Below are positions 14,902 through 16,901 of a stretch of DNA of 16,901 bases, in pieces (positions within the stretch are counted from its first letter, which is position 1; the number at the start of each line of letters is the position of its first letter). The position numbers were made by a program, and so were the translations under genes. The DNA lies in the NCBI GenBank assembly GCA_937924555.1, contig CALDSN010000056.1, positions 1-16,901 on the forward strand, given 5' to 3'. Source of the DNA: an uncultured bacterium (lineage in GTDB: Bacteria > Cloacimonadota > Cloacimonadia > Cloacimonadales > Cloacimonadaceae). The notes under the pieces were generated by a model, which made no database searches, had not been told where the DNA came from, and worked only from the letters and a program-made list of their open reading frames with translations.

Positions 14902-15495
14902 ATGAAGAACGAGATATTAATAGCCACCAACAACCCGGACAAACTGCTGGAGCTGAAAGCTTTGCTTTCTTCTTTCCCGTTGGTATTGCATAGCTTGCAA
15001 GAGTTTCCGCATATCCCCCCCACGGAAGAGGATCAGCCAACCATCACGGGTAACGCCATGAAGAAAGCCTTGGAAGCAGCCCGTGAAAGCGGGATGATTG
15101 CCATTGCCGACGATACAGGCTTGTTTATCGATGCTTTAAACGGTGAACCGGGAGTGTATGCAGCAAGGTTTGCCGGGGAGAATTGCAGCTATAAGGACAA
15201 CCGCTGGAAAGCTTTGGATATGCTGCAAGGCAATCCCAACCGCAGCGCAAGCTTCCGCACCGCCATGGCTATTGCTGCTCCCGAAGGCATAATTGGTATC
15301 GTGGAAGGGCGTGTGGAGGGGCAGATCACCGAGTTTGAACGCGGTGAATTCGGCTTTGGATATGACAGCATCTTTGAGATAAACGGCGTAACCTATGCCG
15401 AGATGGATGAAGCCACCAAGAACAAATGTTCCCACCGGGCTGAGGCGGTTAAAGAGCTTATCCCCATAATCGAAAACCTCATTATGAGACAATAA
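14902..15495 (+). CDS. rdgB: XTP/dITP diphosphatase (RdgB/HAM1 family)
   Basis: Hydrolyses non-canonical purine nucleotides (dITP, XTP, ITP) to monophosphates plus pyrophosphate, keeping deaminated bases out of DNA and RNA. It is 197 residues, the usual family length. Visible motifs are LIATNNPDKLLEL (6-18, phosphate-binding start), IADDTGLFIDAL with Asp70/Asp71 at the catalytic metal site, NGEPGVYAARFAG (80-92), GFGYDSIF (151-158; the family more often has GYDP) and NKCSHRAEA (174-182). There is no clear Shine-Dalgarno motif before the ATG, which directly follows the stop of the DUF1232 gene, so it is probably translated by reinitiation. The phosphomannomutase gene follows after 21 bases. 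Confidence 0.96.
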   Translation: MKNEILIATNNPDKLLELKALLSSFPLVLHSLQEFPHIPPTEEDQPTITGNAMKKALEAARESGMIAIADDTGLFIDALNGEPGVYAARFAGENCSYKDNRWKALDMLQGNPNRSASFRTAMAIAAPEGIIGIVEGRVEGQITEFERGEFGFGYDSIFEINGVTYAEMDEATKNKCSHRAEAVKELIPIIENLIMRQ

Positions 15496-15516
15496 TAACC
15501 ACTTTGGAGCGATATA

Positions 15517-16869
15517 ATGATTAAAGCAGAAGTATTTCGTCAATACGACATCCGTGGTATAGTGAACGAAGAGCTGAACGAAGAGTCCTATTATCTCATC
15601 GGCAAGGGCTTCGGCACCTTCCTGCGAGCCAAGAATCTAAAAAGCATCGTGATTGGCGGAGATGCCCGTCACAGTACACCCGGCTTCATGGATGCCTTCA
15701 TCCGCGGAGCTATGGAAACAGGCTGCGACATCTATAATATCGGCATTGTAGCCACACCTGTGCTGTATTTTGCCATCTGGAAGCTTGCCAAGGATGCCGG
15801 CGCTATGGTTACTGCCAGCCACAATCCCTCGCAGTATAACGGCTGCAAGCTAAACCTCGGTTTGGGGAGTGTGTATGCCCAGGAACTGCAGGATGTGCTG
15901 GGGATTATCCAAAAGGGTGATTTTGCCACGGGTAATGGCGAGCATTTCCATTACAGCACCATGGATAGCGAGTATATGGACTACATCGTTGCCAGCATTA
16001 AGATGGAACGTCCCGTCAAAGTCATCGTGGATGGCGGAAACGGCATGGGTGGTCCTTACCTGCCGGAGATATTGCGGAGGCTTGGCTGCGAGGTTATTGA
16101 GATGTATTGCGAGCCCGATGGGGACTTCCCCAATCATCACCCTGATCCCACGGTGGAGAAGAATATGGTTGATCTCTCCCGTGCTGTTGTGGCTGCTGAA
16201 TATGAGCTTGGTATTGGCTTGGATGGCGATTCCGATCGCATTGGCGTGGTGGACGAAAAGGGTAAAATGCTCTTTGGCGACCAGATTCTTAACATCCTTG
16301 CACGTGACTATCTTAAAGCCAATCCCGGCAAGAAAGTTATTGCCGACGTGAAATGCTCCAAGAACCTGTTTGACGACATCAAGAAGCATGGTGGCATCCC
16401 GATTATGTACAAGACAGGGCACGCCAACATCAAGATGTACATGAAGGAAGTGGGAGTGCAATTTGCGGGTGAGATGAGCGGTCATGTGTTCTTAGGCGAC
16501 CGCTATCTGGGCTTTGATGATGCCATATATGTGAGCTGCCGTTTCATAGAGATTGCCTCCAAAACCTCCGCTCCCGTAAGCAGTTATCTTGCTGACCAGC
16601 CTAAGATGTTCAACACTCCGGAGCTCCATACTCCTTGCGCTGATGACCGCAAGTTCCAGCTTGTGGCTAAGGTCTGCGAAGAATTCAAAGCAGAATCATA
16701 TGATGTTAACGACATTGATGGTGCCCGCATCACCTTCCCGGATGGTTGGGGCCTAATCCGTGCTTCCAACACTACTCCTGTATTGGTTACCCGCTATGAA
16801 GCCATCTCCGAGGCGAGGATGAAAGAAATCCAAAGCTTGGTGGAAGGGAAAATCAATAAGTACTTATAG
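15517..16869 (+). CDS. Phosphomannomutase/phosphoglucomutase (alpha-D-phosphohexomutase family)
   Basis: Converts hexose 6-phosphate and 1-phosphate forms (mannose and/or glucose), feeding nucleotide-sugar and polysaccharide synthesis. It is 450 residues, complete for the family. Four domains are marked by: FRQYDIRGIV (7-16); the phosphoserine loop TASHNPSQYNG (99-109, Ser101); the metal loop GLDGDSDRIG (234-243); the sugar-specificity loop GEMSGH (318-323); and the phosphate-binding RASNTTPVLVTRYEA (415-429). This set matches the dual-specificity PMM/PGM (AlgC/ManB-like) branch rather than the glucosamine mutase GlmM, but the substrate cannot be fixed from sequence alone. TTGGAG (15504-15509) lies seven bases before the ATG. 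It is last in the DUF1232-rdgB operon within the window; no terminator is visible before the window ends. Confidence 0.95.
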   Translation: MIKAEVFRQYDIRGIVNEELNEESYYLIGKGFGTFLRAKNLKSIVIGGDARHSTPGFMDAFIRGAMETGCDIYNIGIVATPVLYFAIWKLAKDAGAMVTASHNPSQYNGCKLNLGLGSVYAQELQDVLGIIQKGDFATGNGEHFHYSTMDSEYMDYIVASIKMERPVKVIVDGGNGMGGPYLPEILRRLGCEVIEMYCEPDGDFPNHHPDPTVEKNMVDLSRAVVAAEYELGIGLDGDSDRIGVVDEKGKMLFGDQILNILARDYLKANPGKKVIADVKCSKNLFDDIKKHGGIPIMYKTGHANIKMYMKEVGVQFAGEMSGHVFLGDRYLGFDDAIYVSCRFIEIASKTSAPVSSYLADQPKMFNTPELHTPCADDRKFQLVAKVCEEFKAESYDVNDIDGARITFPDGWGLIRASNTTPVLVTRYEAISEARMKEIQSLVEGKINKYL

Positions 16870-16901
16870 ATAAAGCTATTAACCATAACATTGCAACACG
16901 G

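Noticed and set aside
15850..16485. A 211-codon antisense frame over the phosphomannomutase gene
   Set aside because: Shadow of the well-supported mutase; no family features.
1..16901. CRISPR array, tRNA, rRNA or insertion sequence
   Set aside because: No regularly spaced direct repeats, no tRNA cloverleaf or rRNA-like stretch, and no transposase reading frame were seen on either strand.

Overview
This window looks like chromosome of an uncultured anaerobe of the FCB (Fibrobacteres-Chlorobi-Bacteroidetes) group; my best guess is Candidatus Cloacimonadota. The reasons are two signal-peptide proteins with a C-terminal Por/FlgD-like sorting domain, a TPR-fused sigma-54 activator, a secreted SUMF1-fold protein and a pyruvate,phosphate dikinase, all at moderate GC. 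The phylum call is an inference from gene content only.

Layout. (1) 282-2128, plus strand: a small unrecognised protein overlaps by ATGA with a secreted protein that carries a lectin-like domain, an Fn3-like domain and a sorting domain; a hairpin terminator follows. (2) 2323-5724, minus strand: a TPR/AAA+/Fis-type sigma-54 activator with an altered GAFTGA loop (GAFTVA), and upstream of it a secreted SUMF1/FGE-fold protein that lacks one of the two catalytic cysteines. (3) 5855-9256, minus strand: a compact three-gene cassette made of an OLD-family ATPase/TOPRIM nuclease, a YwgA-like + DUF488 fusion, and an unnamed protein joined to the fusion by an ATGA overlap. By eye this block is more AT-rich than the housekeeping block on the right. 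It looks like an accessory, possibly anti-phage, module and is the best candidate here for an undescribed system. (4) 9257-9891: a 635-base gene-free gap with a dense cluster of perfect hairpins. (5) 9892-11232, plus strand: a second secreted protein with YD-like repeats and a sorting domain. (6) 11233-11534: a gene-free, hairpin-rich leader in front of ppdK. (7) 11535-16869, plus strand: a housekeeping block of ppdK with a textbook terminator, then a DUF1232 protein, an RdgB/HAM1 nucleotide pyrophosphatase and a phosphomannomutase/phosphoglucomutase. The last three are tightly spaced and probably form one operon.

How the genes work together. ppdK and the hexose-phosphate mutase belong to central and sugar-nucleotide metabolism, and RdgB is a dNTP-pool cleanser. 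The secreted proteins are probably exported through Sec and then surface-anchored or released. The sigma-54 activator has no receiver domain, so its TPR half is probably the sensory part; its target promoters are not evident in this window. The OLD/DUF488/unknown cassette has no visible link to its neighbours and looks inserted between surface-protein genes.
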